Assembly (NCBI GenBank): GCA_029262005.1
Contig: JAJDAG010000022.1
Span: forward strand, 16,411-80,410
Direction of reading: 5' to 3'
Length of the DNA: 64,000 nt
Source of the DNA: Candidatus Zhuqueibacterota bacterium
Lineage (GTDB): Bacteria > Zhuqueibacterota > Zhuqueibacteria > Oceanimicrobiales > Oceanimicrobiaceae
The notes beneath the pieces were generated by a model. That model did not search any database. It was not told where the DNA came from and saw only the letters and a program-made list of their open reading frames with translations. Below, piece by piece: positions 47,967 to 57,249 of this stretch (the first letter of the stretch is position 1; the number at the start of each line of letters is the position of its first letter). Made by a program: the position numbers and the translations under genes.

Positions 47967-49391
47967 TTGACCTTTTTCGGTAAAACCATAGAACTGCGAA
48001 AGCTCTTGCAGAATAGCTCTCGCCCGGCGGCTATTTTTTTGGCGGTTGCGCTTTTTTTTGTAATCACTGCTATGCCAACGCCTGCGGACCTTAACCCCGC
48101 GGCACAAAAAACCATCGCTATATTCGTTGTAGCCATCGTCCTCTGGACCTCGCACACACTACCTCTGATGATTACCAGTCTCCTGGTGATTATCCTGTTC
48201 CCACTCACCGGTGTGCTTACAAGCAAACAGTCCTATGCTCTTTTTGGCAATGAAGCCATTTTTTTTATTCTCGGTGCGTTTATTCTCGCTTCCGGCATCA
48301 TGCGGTCCGGCCTCAGCACCCGGCTCGCATTACTCACTTTAAGACACTGCGGCAAATCACCAAACATACTCATTCTCAGCTTAATAGGGCTGTCCACCTT
48401 TCTTTCGTTTTGGATGTCTGAACATGCTGTGGCGGCGATGATGTTCCCAATCGTTTTTGAAATTGTTGATGCACTAAAGCTGGTCCCCATGCGCAGCAAC
48501 TACGGAAAAAGCTTGTTTTTGGGTATGACCTGGGGCTGCATAATCGGTGGTGTTGCAACTTTTCTTGGTGGGGCAAGAGCGCCGCTTGCTGTTGGTATTC
48601 TGCGTCAAACCAGCGGTGTTTCAATCGATTTTTTACAATGGACTCTAGCCGCATTACCCATGGTTTTATTAATGACCGCACTTGCCTACTTTACGCTTAT
48701 CAAGCTCTTCCCATCCGAAGTCACCAATGTTGAGCAGGCCCTGTCAGCTTTAAAGAAAAAAGAACTACGCATGGGACATATCACTCGACGCGAAATAGCG
48801 CTGGGTATTTTGATGCTATGTACCATCTTCGCCTGGATAGTTTTTGGAGAGCAGTTCGGATTGGCAAATATCGCCATTGCAGCAGTTGTCCTGGCCTTTC
48901 TTTTTAACCTGCTTGACTGGAAAGAAGTGGAAGAAGATGTCAATTGGGGCATTTTTCTAATGTATGGTGGCGCCATTTGTCTTGGCTTTACCATGGAAAT
49001 GACAGGCGCTGCTCACTGGCTCGCGGATAAATCACTTGGTGTTTTCGTTCATTCAGCCTGGGCGCTTGTCGGCAGTCTTGCATTTATTGCACTCTTCTTA
49101 ACAGAGGCCATTAGCAACACAGCCGTAGTTGCGTTGATGATGCCGCTTGCTCTCGGCCTGGCTGCGGATTATCAAATCGACCCCCGCATCATAACCCTGG
49201 CCATGACAATACCATCGGGGCTGGCTTTTCAATTGCCCATGGGCACGCCTGCGACTGCCATTGCTTTTTCATCCGGATATGTCCGTTTAAGAGATACGTT
49301 ACTGGCCGGTTTGCTGCTTAAACTGTTTGCTCTGGTTGTTTTTGCCCTTTCTATTTGGCTTTATTGGCCGTTGCTCGGACTAAAGTTATAA
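47967..49391 (+). CDS. SLC13/DASS-type sodium-anion symporter
   Basis: This 474-residue inner-membrane protein has about 12 hydrophobic segments. SNTAVVALMMPLALGLA is the second SNT signature of the DASS family, and SEHAVAAMMFPI stands in the first half. It should import dicarboxylates or sulfate with sodium. The start is TTG 47967; no in-frame ATG or GTG lies in a better place. It is 21 bp after the Fpg-like gene and is followed by the UspA gene, so an operon of three is possible. Confidence 0.85.
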   Translation: MTFFGKTIELRKLLQNSSRPAAIFLAVALFFVITAMPTPADLNPAAQKTIAIFVVAIVLWTSHTLPLMITSLLVIILFPLTGVLTSKQSYALFGNEAIFFILGAFILASGIMRSGLSTRLALLTLRHCGKSPNILILSLIGLSTFLSFWMSEHAVAAMMFPIVFEIVDALKLVPMRSNYGKSLFLGMTWGCIIGGVATFLGGARAPLAVGILRQTSGVSIDFLQWTLAALPMVLLMTALAYFTLIKLFPSEVTNVEQALSALKKKELRMGHITRREIALGILMLCTIFAWIVFGEQFGLANIAIAAVVLAFLFNLLDWKEVEEDVNWGIFLMYGGAICLGFTMEMTGAAHWLADKSLGVFVHSAWALVGSLAFIALFLTEAISNTAVVALMMPLALGLAADYQIDPRIITLAMTIPSGLAFQLPMGTPATAIAFSSGYVRLRDTLLAGLLLKLFALVVFALSIWLYWPLLGLKL

Positions 49392-49505
49392 GGCCTGTTG
49401 AGCAGACCAAATAGATTTCACCACAGGCTTGCTTCTGTATTTTATGGTTACGCGCATATTTACAAAAACAAGTTTCAAACTAATAAACTAAATGCACGGA
49501 AATTC

Positions 49506-49973
49506 ATGAAAAAAATACTTTTGATTCTATCATTGCACAGGAACAGTCAGGAGTCTGTTGACGAAGCGATAAAACTGGCAAAAGAAAGAGATGCAGAACT
49601 ACTAATATTCTTTGTTCTCGACAATGAATATGCAGAAAGCATGGTCCACAAACTGGCCGATGAAGGCTGGATTGGTGGCAAACCTTCCGAGGAATTTCAC
49701 CTGGCGTTGCTGAAAGAATACAAAATACAATCTGAAGAACGAATCCGTGAAACTAAAGAGCGGGCTCAGGCAAAAGGTATTAAGGTGCGCTCTATCACAA
49801 AAAGCGGAATATTGCTTGATGAGACCTTAAGCCTGGCAACGATAGAAGAACCGGACGTAATTGTGATCAGCCGCCGCAAGCGCTCGAACCTGTCACGCTT
49901 TATTTTTGGGTCGTTAGCAAAAGCTTTGAAACAACACGTAAACTGTGAAGTCAAAGTTATTGACGCAGAATGA
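49506..49973 (+). CDS. UspA-family universal stress protein
   Basis: The 155-residue protein has the Usp fold start MKKILLILSLHRNSQESVDE and the C-terminal part VDVI-like PDVIVISRRKRSNLSRFIFG. The last piece resembles the ATP-binding G-x2-G-x9-G(S/T) motif but with RR in place of the glycine-rich part, so nucleotide binding is doubtful. ATG 49506 is preferred; the ORF extends upstream to 49398 in a region with no homology. It lies after the SLC13 gene, perhaps regulating or accompanying that transporter. Confidence 0.75.
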   Translation: MKKILLILSLHRNSQESVDEAIKLAKERDAELLIFFVLDNEYAESMVHKLADEGWIGGKPSEEFHLALLKEYKIQSEERIRETKERAQAKGIKVRSITKSGILLDETLSLATIEEPDVIVISRRKRSNLSRFIFGSLAKALKQHVNCEVKVIDAE

Positions 49974-50053
49974 ACTTTCTCTAACGTAAACTCGAATTTC
50001 ATTTTAATTCATCCAGATAATTTAGTAGAAAATTCTCCTAAAAAGAGGAAATC

Positions 50054-50956
50054 ATGAAAATTCTCATCAGTGGCGCAAATGGACTTCTCGGTTCTGCCTT
50101 GCAACCGTCATTGCGCAAGGCCGGCCACGAGGTCAATCGCCTGCTCCGCAGGAAGACTGCCGGCAAAGAGTGTTGCAACTTTTACTGGGATCCTTACGCT
50201 GAAAAATTAGACGATCTTGCACTGGAGGGCGTTGAGGCTGTCATTCACTTATCCGGGGAAAACATTGCCGGCCGTTGGACAGCCGCTCGCAAGCAAACCA
50301 TCCGGGAAAGCCGCGTGCAAACGACACGGTTTCTCAGTCAAACCATTTCGAATTACGAAGAACCGCCCAAGATACTGATTTGTGCATCAGCCATCGGCTA
50401 CTACGGCGACCGCGGCGATGAACTCCTTTCTGAATCCAGTAAATTCGGCACAGGTTTTCTTGCAGACGTTGTGCGTGAGTGGGAGGCCGCAACAACACCT
50501 GCCTCTGTTAAGGGCATAAGAGTGGCGAACCTGCGTATTGGCGTGGTTCTCAGCCGCAAAGGCGGGGCATTGGCCAAACTCCTAACCCCATTTAAAATGG
50601 GTGTTGGTGGCATTGTGGGGGATGGCAAGCAATATTGGAGTTGGGTCACAATTGACGACCTTGTCGGCGCAATTCATCACATTATCAACAACGACATTAA
50701 CGGGCCGGTTAATCTTGTCGCACCAAACCCGGTGACCAACGCCGAATTCACTAAAACTTTAGGACAAGTTCTGGGGCGCCCCACAATTCTACCATTACCC
50801 AAATTTGCCGCTAAACTGGCACTTGGAGAAATGGCGGATTCTCTGCTGCTTTCCAGCAAACGAATCACTCCCAAAAAACTGTTGGACACAGGCTACAAAT
50901 TCAGGCACCCCGGGCTAAGGGAAGCCTTAGAGCATGTACTAGAAAACAAACATTGA
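50054..50956 (+). CDS. TIGR01777-family nucleotide-sugar epimerase-like protein
   Basis: The 300-residue extended SDR has the NAD(P)-binding motif GANGLLGSAL at residues 7-16, the active-site region SAIGYYGDRGDE, and the C-terminal DUF1731-like segment KKLLDTGYKFRHPGLREALE. Members are called YfcH or SDR39U1; the physiological substrate of this group is not known. Length and motifs match the family closely. AGAGG lies a few bases before ATG 50054. It is probably transcribed alone or with uspA. Confidence 0.9.
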   Translation: MKILISGANGLLGSALQPSLRKAGHEVNRLLRRKTAGKECCNFYWDPYAEKLDDLALEGVEAVIHLSGENIAGRWTAARKQTIRESRVQTTRFLSQTISNYEEPPKILICASAIGYYGDRGDELLSESSKFGTGFLADVVREWEAATTPASVKGIRVANLRIGVVLSRKGGALAKLLTPFKMGVGGIVGDGKQYWSWVTIDDLVGAIHHIINNDINGPVNLVAPNPVTNAEFTKTLGQVLGRPTILPLPKFAAKLALGEMADSLLLSSKRITPKKLLDTGYKFRHPGLREALEHVLENKH

Positions 50957-51588
50957 AAATAGAGCAGAGTCTAAAAGCAAATGTAGAAAAGTAAATTCAT
51001 TAAAGCCGGCCTGTACGCTGGAAGGATTTATATCTCCGTTCCTGTTTACCACTAAATCCCCTGAGAGCGAGTCAAAGCGCTTAGTATGGCACAAAGCCTG
51101 ACGCTCGTTCCTCCCAAGAACGTTTCCCTCTTTCTCAAAAACAAAAAAATCATGCTACAAATTTTCAATGTAAGGAACAAACATACCCGGGTACTTATTT
51201 TTTGCCACTCCTGGAATTAGCATGACCTACAAAATCAGACGGTTACAAAATATTGACTCAAAGCTGAAATTAGGCACGAATTTTGTACTATAAATAACGC
51301 CCATTTACGGCAAGCTAACGAAACAACGAATTGTTCAACACACACAAACAGAGGGCCACCTACCCGAACTTTACTCAAACACAGTTTTTATATCCAATCA
51401 TGGGGCTTGAAGTGTAATCCGGGCCGGTCTTTTGAGTATAGTGCTTATCGTTAATAAAACTGTCCTGCAGTGGCCGGCGCTGCAAATCATGACATTGAAA
51501 GAGAGCCTTTCTATCGAAATAACAAGACTTTAGTGGCTAAACCAAACCTCGAGCAGATGGTTAAAACTATAACCCCGGGAGTCTTCTC
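50957..51588. other. Gene-free stretch before the large secreted protease gene
   Basis: About 630 bp with no credible gene. It holds the upstream region of the secreted protein at 51589. A TATAAA tract at 51289-51294 sits about 300 bp before the start, with no convincing -35. CCCGGGAG just upstream of ATG 51589 serves as its ribosome binding site. No riboswitch or tRNA was recognised. Confidence 0.4.
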
Positions 51589-54500
51589 ATGAATATTTCT
51601 TACGTTTTACGCCGCCATTCTGTCCCACGAGAACTAATCCTTGTATTTTCACTCACCTTTTTTGGGCAGACCGAAATTTTCGCGCAATCTGACTCGGAAA
51701 TGAAATGTTACGCTGACGAATTTATGCTCGGCGAGCAGCCAACACTCAACAGTCAAAATAATCAGACCGGCAACTATGACATTGCAGTGTATTATGCTGT
51801 TCCGAAGGACATCCCCTATAGTGAGTCTATTTATCAAACGTTGGTCCAGGCCACTCTCGACATTCAGGCCTGGTATCAGATTGCAACTGGTGGAGTTACT
51901 TGGAAACTGGCATTTCCTGAAGTTGTCCAGGTTTACAACTGCAAAGAGAATCGGCAATATTATAAGGATACCGGTGATTGGTGGGGTTCTCTTCCGGCAG
52001 AAATGACTGCCCAGGGGCTGCCGGTTTGGTCCTCCGGAACCGTCACTGCTATCTGGGCGCATGGCGCCGGGTGGTGGGCCGGCGGTGCACAATCCTGTGG
52101 CGTAGATTGTGGCCTTGCCCTTCTGGGTGTGGAGGCATTTCCGCAGTACAATAATTCTGCGTATTCCGGAGATGATTGTCCGGGTGGAGTTGGTGCAGCC
52201 GCATGGCCATGCACTCCTGTTGGGGCATACGCCCATGAATTGGGCCATGCCTTCGGTCTTATACACCCAAAAGATGACCCTGTTACAGACCAGGATGCTT
52301 CTCACAGTATTATGCAAACCCATTGGAATTATCCCAATTATGCACCCGGCAACGAACAGCCCTGGGGATTCCTAACCACTGAACGAACCACGCTTCGCAC
52401 GAACCCATTTTTTTATAAAGATATTACTATCAATCAAACTCACTCTCAAGCCGATGTGGTAAACCTTCCCATCACGGGCTCAGCACCGAGCACAGATTTT
52501 GATGCAGAAATATCAGGAAAAGATGTAATTTTTCAAAACCATTCAACGGGTGCAACGCTTTACTACTGGACATTTGGCGACGGCGTTGCAAGCAACACCA
52601 AAAGTCCCGGTCACACTTACACTAATACCGGAACTTACACTGCAACGTTAAGAGCAAGCAAAGATGCCTCAATGATGGGAATCGACAGTACGAAAATTAG
52701 TATTGTGACCGGAGGCCAGGTGCATCCATGCGCCTGGGGCAGCGAAGTTGAAAACGCATCCATTCCTCTGCACATGCCATTCGCGGCAGGAACAACCTGG
52801 CAAACAGGTGGTGTGGGCTCCTATTATGGTGACGGCTCCCACACCAATAACAACAATGACTATTACGCAACGGACTGGAACATGGTCGGCGATGATGACT
52901 ATGGTCAACCCGTCTATCCTGTTGCTGCAGGCAAGGTGGTGGGCCTGCAGAAAAATTGTGATGGCTGCACAACCGGCTACGGAAATTATGTTGACATCGT
53001 ACACAGTTCGGTGAACACACCGCTTTATGGAACCATCAAAACCCGATACGCACATTTGAGCAAAGTATCTGTTCTTGCTGGGGACAATATCTATGTCGAT
53101 ACGAAAATAGGCGAAGTCGGCAGTACGGGAGGCTCAACCGGACCACATCTTCATCTTTCCTTTCAAGTTTACAATGGCTCACGATATGTATCTATGCGGG
53201 ATATTAGTCCTTCTCGCAGACCCAGCCCGATGATCGCCCAATCCGGCGTTCAGACCAAATTGTGGGATCTATGCGATGGTCAAAGCCAAACTGTTGCAAA
53301 AAAACAATTCTTCAACGACGTTAAAAATGAATTTTGGGCAAAGAAGTGGATAGATGCCGCCTATACCTGGGGAGTGATGGAGCCTTGTTCGCCATACGTT
53401 TATCAGAAATTTTGTCCGCATGTTCCGGTAACACGAGGCAATCTGGCAAAATACTGGGTGAAAGCCTACCACGGGCCTGACTTCACCCCGCCGGCAGCTA
53501 CAGGAATATTTGATGATGTTCCGAGAAATCATGCAACAGCAGCGTGGATTGAGCAATTATATAGAGACGGATTTACCGCTGGCTGCTCAACAAATCCTCT
53601 GCTTTATTGTCCAAATCGAAATGTAAAACGGGCAGAAATGGCGGTCTTTATTTTGCGCGCGCTGCATGGAAGCGGATTTTTTCCACCAGAACCAACCGGA
53701 ACACTTTTCGGAGATTGCGACAAGAATTACTGGGGAACCAAATGGGTTGAGCAATTGGCAAAAGAGGGAATTACATCCGGCTGCTCGCTGAAACCGTCAC
53801 TATTTTGTCCGGAAAACCCGGTCACACGTGGTGAAATGGCAGTTTTTCTATTACGTTCATTCGGTGTCTATCCGCCAATTACGGGCGGTTCCGGTGGGGC
53901 GGAAAAATCCAATACCTGGCAGGTTAATTTAAATGTTACAGATGCAAATACCGGATCGGCGCATCTTATTTTTGGCCAGGCTCCCACTGCAACAAACGGC
54001 ATAGATTCTACGTTTACGGAACTTGAGCTTGCTCCGCCGCCAGCAAATAATATTTTTGATGCACGATTCGATTTACCGATTTCTCCACCTGTTAGCTCAT
54101 TAAAGGATTATCGTACAACAACAGACGAAGACGTCAACTGGCATCTTAAATTTCAAGCAAGCACAGCCGATTTCCCAATTAAGTTTGACTGGAACACCGC
54201 TGAACTGCCCGATGGTGAATTTTTCTTGAAAGATACAATCGCCGGTACCGTCAACATCAACATGAAAAACCAGAACAGTTTTACTGTCACGAACAGTGCT
54301 CTAAATTCACTAACTATTCAAATGCAAGGTAAAGTAACCGGTACAGAACATCCATCAACGACATTCCTGGGTAACTTTCACCTCAAACAGAATTACCCAA
54401 ATCCATTTAATCCGACCACTGCAATTAAATACGAACTGCCAACAGCTACGCCCGTGCGGCTTCAAGTTTTCAACATTTCCGGACAAATTGTGCGAACATT

Positions 54501-54648
54501 GGTGGATAAAAAGCAGACTGCAGGATTTTATTACATTCAGTGGGATGGATGTGACGACCGGGGCTTGCCCATGGCGTCGGGAATATATCTTCTACAAATG
54601 AAAACCAGCGTGTTTGTCCAAACCAGAAAAATGCTTCTGGTACGATGA
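51589..54648 (+). CDS. Secreted two-peptidase protein with SLH repeats and T9SS-type tail
   Basis: This 1019-residue protein starts with a signal peptide and is built of several parts. A metzincin-like protease (about 45-270) carries the zinc motif AYAHELGHAFGLIHP. A PKD-like domain (about 300-375, WTFGDGV) follows. Then comes an M23 lysostaphin-type domain (about 400-540) with DYYATDWN, GYGNYVDI and the metal pair in GPHLHLSF. Three cysteine-containing S-layer homology repeats (about 565-745) follow. The end is a T9SS type A sorting domain with LKQNYPNPFNPTTAIKY. It is probably exported to the cell surface, cleaves protein and possibly peptidoglycan, and binds the wall. The LytM first histidine may be the His of GSHTNNN. 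Confidence 0.9.
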   Translation: MNISYVLRRHSVPRELILVFSLTFFGQTEIFAQSDSEMKCYADEFMLGEQPTLNSQNNQTGNYDIAVYYAVPKDIPYSESIYQTLVQATLDIQAWYQIATGGVTWKLAFPEVVQVYNCKENRQYYKDTGDWWGSLPAEMTAQGLPVWSSGTVTAIWAHGAGWWAGGAQSCGVDCGLALLGVEAFPQYNNSAYSGDDCPGGVGAAAWPCTPVGAYAHELGHAFGLIHPKDDPVTDQDASHSIMQTHWNYPNYAPGNEQPWGFLTTERTTLRTNPFFYKDITINQTHSQADVVNLPITGSAPSTDFDAEISGKDVIFQNHSTGATLYYWTFGDGVASNTKSPGHTYTNTGTYTATLRASKDASMMGIDSTKISIVTGGQVHPCAWGSEVENASIPLHMPFAAGTTWQTGGVGSYYGDGSHTNNNNDYYATDWNMVGDDDYGQPVYPVAAGKVVGLQKNCDGCTTGYGNYVDIVHSSVNTPLYGTIKTRYAHLSKVSVLAGDNIYVDTKIGEVGSTGGSTGPHLHLSFQVYNGSRYVSMRDISPSRRPSPMIAQSGVQTKLWDLCDGQSQTVAKKQFFNDVKNEFWAKKWIDAAYTWGVMEPCSPYVYQKFCPHVPVTRGNLAKYWVKAYHGPDFTPPAATGIFDDVPRNHATAAWIEQLYRDGFTAGCSTNPLLYCPNRNVKRAEMAVFILRALHGSGFFPPEPTGTLFGDCDKNYWGTKWVEQLAKEGITSGCSLKPSLFCPENPVTRGEMAVFLLRSFGVYPPITGGSGGAEKSNTWQVNLNVTDANTGSAHLIFGQAPTATNGIDSTFTELELAPPPANNIFDARFDLPISPPVSSLKDYRTTTDEDVNWHLKFQASTADFPIKFDWNTAELPDGEFFLKDTIAGTVNINMKNQNSFTVTNSALNSLTIQMQGKVTGTEHPSTTFLGNFHLKQNYPNPFNPTTAIKYELPTATPVRLQVFNISGQIVRTLVDKKQTAGFYYIQWDGCDDRGLPMASGIYLLQMKTSVFVQTRKMLLVR

Positions 54649-54700
54649 GCATTAAAAACTAATGTGCATGCAACTGCCTTAAAAAAAATAGGAGAAAACC

Positions 54701-54913
54701 ATGTTAAAACAACAGTATTTTGTACTTTCAGGAACTATTTTCGGGCTCGTTTCACTACTCCACTTCATCCGGGCTTTCAACCAGTGGCCGTTTCAAATAG
54801 GCCCTTGGTCGCTTCCTATTTCGTTATCCTGGATTGCCGGCGTTATCGCTGCGATGCTTTGCGTCTGGGCTCTTTGGTTATTCTCAAATAACCAGCAACG
54901 TAAAGAGAATTAG
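54701..54913 (+). CDS. Small two-helix membrane protein
   Basis: The 70-residue protein has two hydrophobic segments (about 8-24 and 40-63) with a short polar loop between, and ends in a lysine-rich tail (NNQQRKEN). ATG 54701 has AGGAG a few bases upstream, so the gene looks real. The family is unknown to me. The ORF at 54664-54891 is its shadow in another frame. Confidence 0.6.
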   Translation: MLKQQYFVLSGTIFGLVSLLHFIRAFNQWPFQIGPWSLPISLSWIAGVIAAMLCVWALWLFSNNQQRKEN

Positions 54914-55202
54914 GAAATAAACCAAACTGGAAAAGGCAATCTAGTTCAAGCAGAAACCAAAGCATCGGTATTATGTTGACTTGCGTGGGTACAATTGCAT
55001 GCGTCAAGGAATATATTCGCTACGGATTTAGCGCATAAACCCAGATAGCACCGAAACGACCCACCAACTTGTGCATGAAATTTTTGCAAACAGCCTGATT
55101 TAGTTTCAATTGCAAAACAGGTCGGCTTTGCTTACCTTACCAGTCATGTTTCCTGAACGCCTTGATATAAATTGAAGCTCCGCAAATAAACGTGAGTCTG
55201 TT

Positions 55203-57029
55203 TTGACCGAACATCTAATCATTGGTCTCGCCGGCATCATCGCATTGGGTATTTTTGCGCAATGGATTGCCTGGCGTTTAAAATTCCCTTCAATTCTATT
55301 CCTCCTCATTTTCGGTTTTATTGCAGGCCCGGTAACCGGATTTCTGAAACCGGATGTCATCTTCGGCGACTTACTGATGCCGATTGTTTCCATTTCAGTC
55401 GCCATGATTTTATTTGAAGGTGGGCTGACGCTGCGTTTCTTTGAGCTCAAAGAGATTGGCACGGTGCTTCGGAATATGATAACAATCGGCGCTCTGGTCA
55501 CCTGGTTAATGATTGCTGCCCTCGCTTACTACCTATTGAATTTTCATCTTGCGCTATCCATTTTATTTGGCGCAATTCTCGTTGTCACCGGCCCGACAGT
55601 TATCGGTCCAATGCTTCGCCACATTCGTCCACTTGGCCGGGTTGGCAGCATTGTCAAATGGGAAGGCATTATCGTCGATCCATTTGGCGCCCTGCTGGCT
55701 GTCCTGGTTTTTGAGGCCGCCCTGGTCGGCAAATTGGCAGATGCCGGCCAGTTGATCGCGCTCAGCCTGATAAAGACACTTGCCTTTGGCATTGTCGCCG
55801 CAGGACTTGGTGCATGGCTTTTAATATTTTTCTTCAAGCGCCACTGGGTTCCGGATTTTTTACAAGAAGAAGTGACCCTCATGGCCGTTGTCGTGGTTTT
55901 TGTTCTGGCAAACCTCCTTCAGGAAGAATCCGGTCTGTTTGCCGTAACCGTTATGGGAATCACCCTGGCCAACCAGAAACAAATCAACATTAAACAAATA
56001 TTGGAATTTAAGGAAAATCTCCGCGTCTTGATTGTCTCGAGTCTTTTCATTCTGCTGGCCGCCAGACTACAACTGGATGACCTGCATTATATCAACAGCA
56101 ACAGTCTCATTTTTCTAGCTGCTTTGATTTTTCTTGTTCGCCCCATTGCAGTTGCCTTATCTACTTTAGGCTCTGATTTAAGCTGGAAAGAACGCATATT
56201 TGTTGCGTGGATGGCACCGAGGGGCATTGTTGCTGCGGCCATTTCAGCCGTTTTTGCTTTGCGGTTATTTGAACAGGGCTTTTCACAAAGCGAATATCTC
56301 GTTCCTTTGACTTTCATGGTTATCATCGGTACGGTTGGGTTTTACGGCTTGACTGCTGCGCCCGTGGCACGCCGGCTTGGACTGTCGGAATCAAACCCGC
56401 AGGGCATTCTCATTGTTGGCTCACACGCCTGGGCGCGGTGCATCGCCAAAGCCATTCAGGCAGAAGGATTTAATGTGCTGCTGGTAGACACAAACCGTAA
56501 TAACGAATTTTTGGCGCGAATGGAGGGCTTGAAAACGCATCACGGCAGTGTCATGTCTGAACGCATTCACCACGAGATCACCCTGGACGGCCTCGGCAAG
56601 CTATTGGCTTTAACCTCCAACGATGAAGCAAACTCACTCGGGGCATTAAATTTCGCGGAATATTTCAGCCGGAAAGAGGTTTATCAACTCGTGCCTGAAA
56701 ATTCAAAACGCGAAGAAGATGATGAGTTTTCACCCAAACATTTACACGCCCGTTTTTTGTTTAGTGAAGAGGCTAATTTCGATTATTTCACCAGGCGGTT
56801 TGCGGCCGGGGCGGTCATCAAAACCTGCAAGTTGAGCAAGACTTTTAATTTTCACGCATTTGCGGAACTCTACGGCAACACTGCCATGGTTCTGTTTTTC
56901 ATAACAGAAAGCGGCCGGCTTACAGTGCAAACCACAGACAGTGAAATGATGATTGAGCCAGGTTTTACATTGATTGCATTGGTAGACCCGGCTGAAGAGG
57001 AAATGATTGGCTCATTTGCGTCAAAGTAA
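55203..57029 (+). CDS. CPA-type sodium/proton antiporter with TrkA-N-like domain
   Basis: The 608-residue membrane protein has about 12 helices of the CPA/KefC fold. They include GPTVIGPMLRHIRP, which resembles the transport-site region of NhaP-like antiporters, and VDPFGALLAVLVFE after it. A Rossmann-type TrkA-N domain follows (about 400-510, starting LIVGSHAWARCIAKAI). Its C-terminus has an additional ~80 residues resembling TrkA-C. It should exchange sodium or potassium for protons, with the cytoplasmic domain sensing nucleotide. The start is TTG 55203; no better start lies upstream. Two hairpins follow the stop. Confidence 0.9.
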   Translation: MTEHLIIGLAGIIALGIFAQWIAWRLKFPSILFLLIFGFIAGPVTGFLKPDVIFGDLLMPIVSISVAMILFEGGLTLRFFELKEIGTVLRNMITIGALVTWLMIAALAYYLLNFHLALSILFGAILVVTGPTVIGPMLRHIRPLGRVGSIVKWEGIIVDPFGALLAVLVFEAALVGKLADAGQLIALSLIKTLAFGIVAAGLGAWLLIFFFKRHWVPDFLQEEVTLMAVVVVFVLANLLQEESGLFAVTVMGITLANQKQINIKQILEFKENLRVLIVSSLFILLAARLQLDDLHYINSNSLIFLAALIFLVRPIAVALSTLGSDLSWKERIFVAWMAPRGIVAAAISAVFALRLFEQGFSQSEYLVPLTFMVIIGTVGFYGLTAAPVARRLGLSESNPQGILIVGSHAWARCIAKAIQAEGFNVLLVDTNRNNEFLARMEGLKTHHGSVMSERIHHEITLDGLGKLLALTSNDEANSLGALNFAEYFSRKEVYQLVPENSKREEDDEFSPKHLHARFLFSEEANFDYFTRRFAAGAVIKTCKLSKTFNFHAFAELYGNTAMVLFFITESGRLTVQTTDSEMMIEPGFTLIALVDPAEEEMIGSFASK

Positions 57030-57030
57030 A

Positions 57031-57059
57031 TTCAGCGCTCCCATGTTCCGAGCGCTGAA
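57031..57059 (+). terminator. Hairpin after the antiporter gene
   Basis: TTCAGCGCTC at 57031-57040 pairs perfectly with GAGCGCTGAA at 57050-57059 around a 9-base loop, starting right after the stop codon. A T-rich stretch (CTTTTAAT) follows a few bases later, which fits a Rho-independent terminator. Confidence 0.7.
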
Positions 57060-57129
57060 CAAGAACTTTTAATCTATCCGGTGAGACCCTGCTGAGTAAA
57101 AACCTACCAGATGTACCCGAAACGATGCA

Positions 57130-57162
57130 ATCAAGCGGGAGCCTAGATACTTCCCGCTTGAT
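57130..57162. terminator. Second hairpin, between convergent genes
   Basis: An 11-bp perfect stem, ATCAAGCGGGA at 57130-57140 and its complement at 57152-57162, encloses an 11-base loop. It lies between the antiporter gene and the convergent FG-GAP gene and can serve both strands. Confidence 0.55.
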
Positions 57163-57249
57163 TAATGGTTACTTGACCTTCCGATTACTATCACCTTAAA
57201 ATCTATGAAATGTAACCCGAATAGTGCAAGACCTACCGGAAATTTTTCC

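Noticed and set aside
51254..51290. A sigma-54-like promoter before the protease gene
   Set aside because: A GGCAC element is present, but the -12 GC is replaced by GT and the spacing match is only partial.
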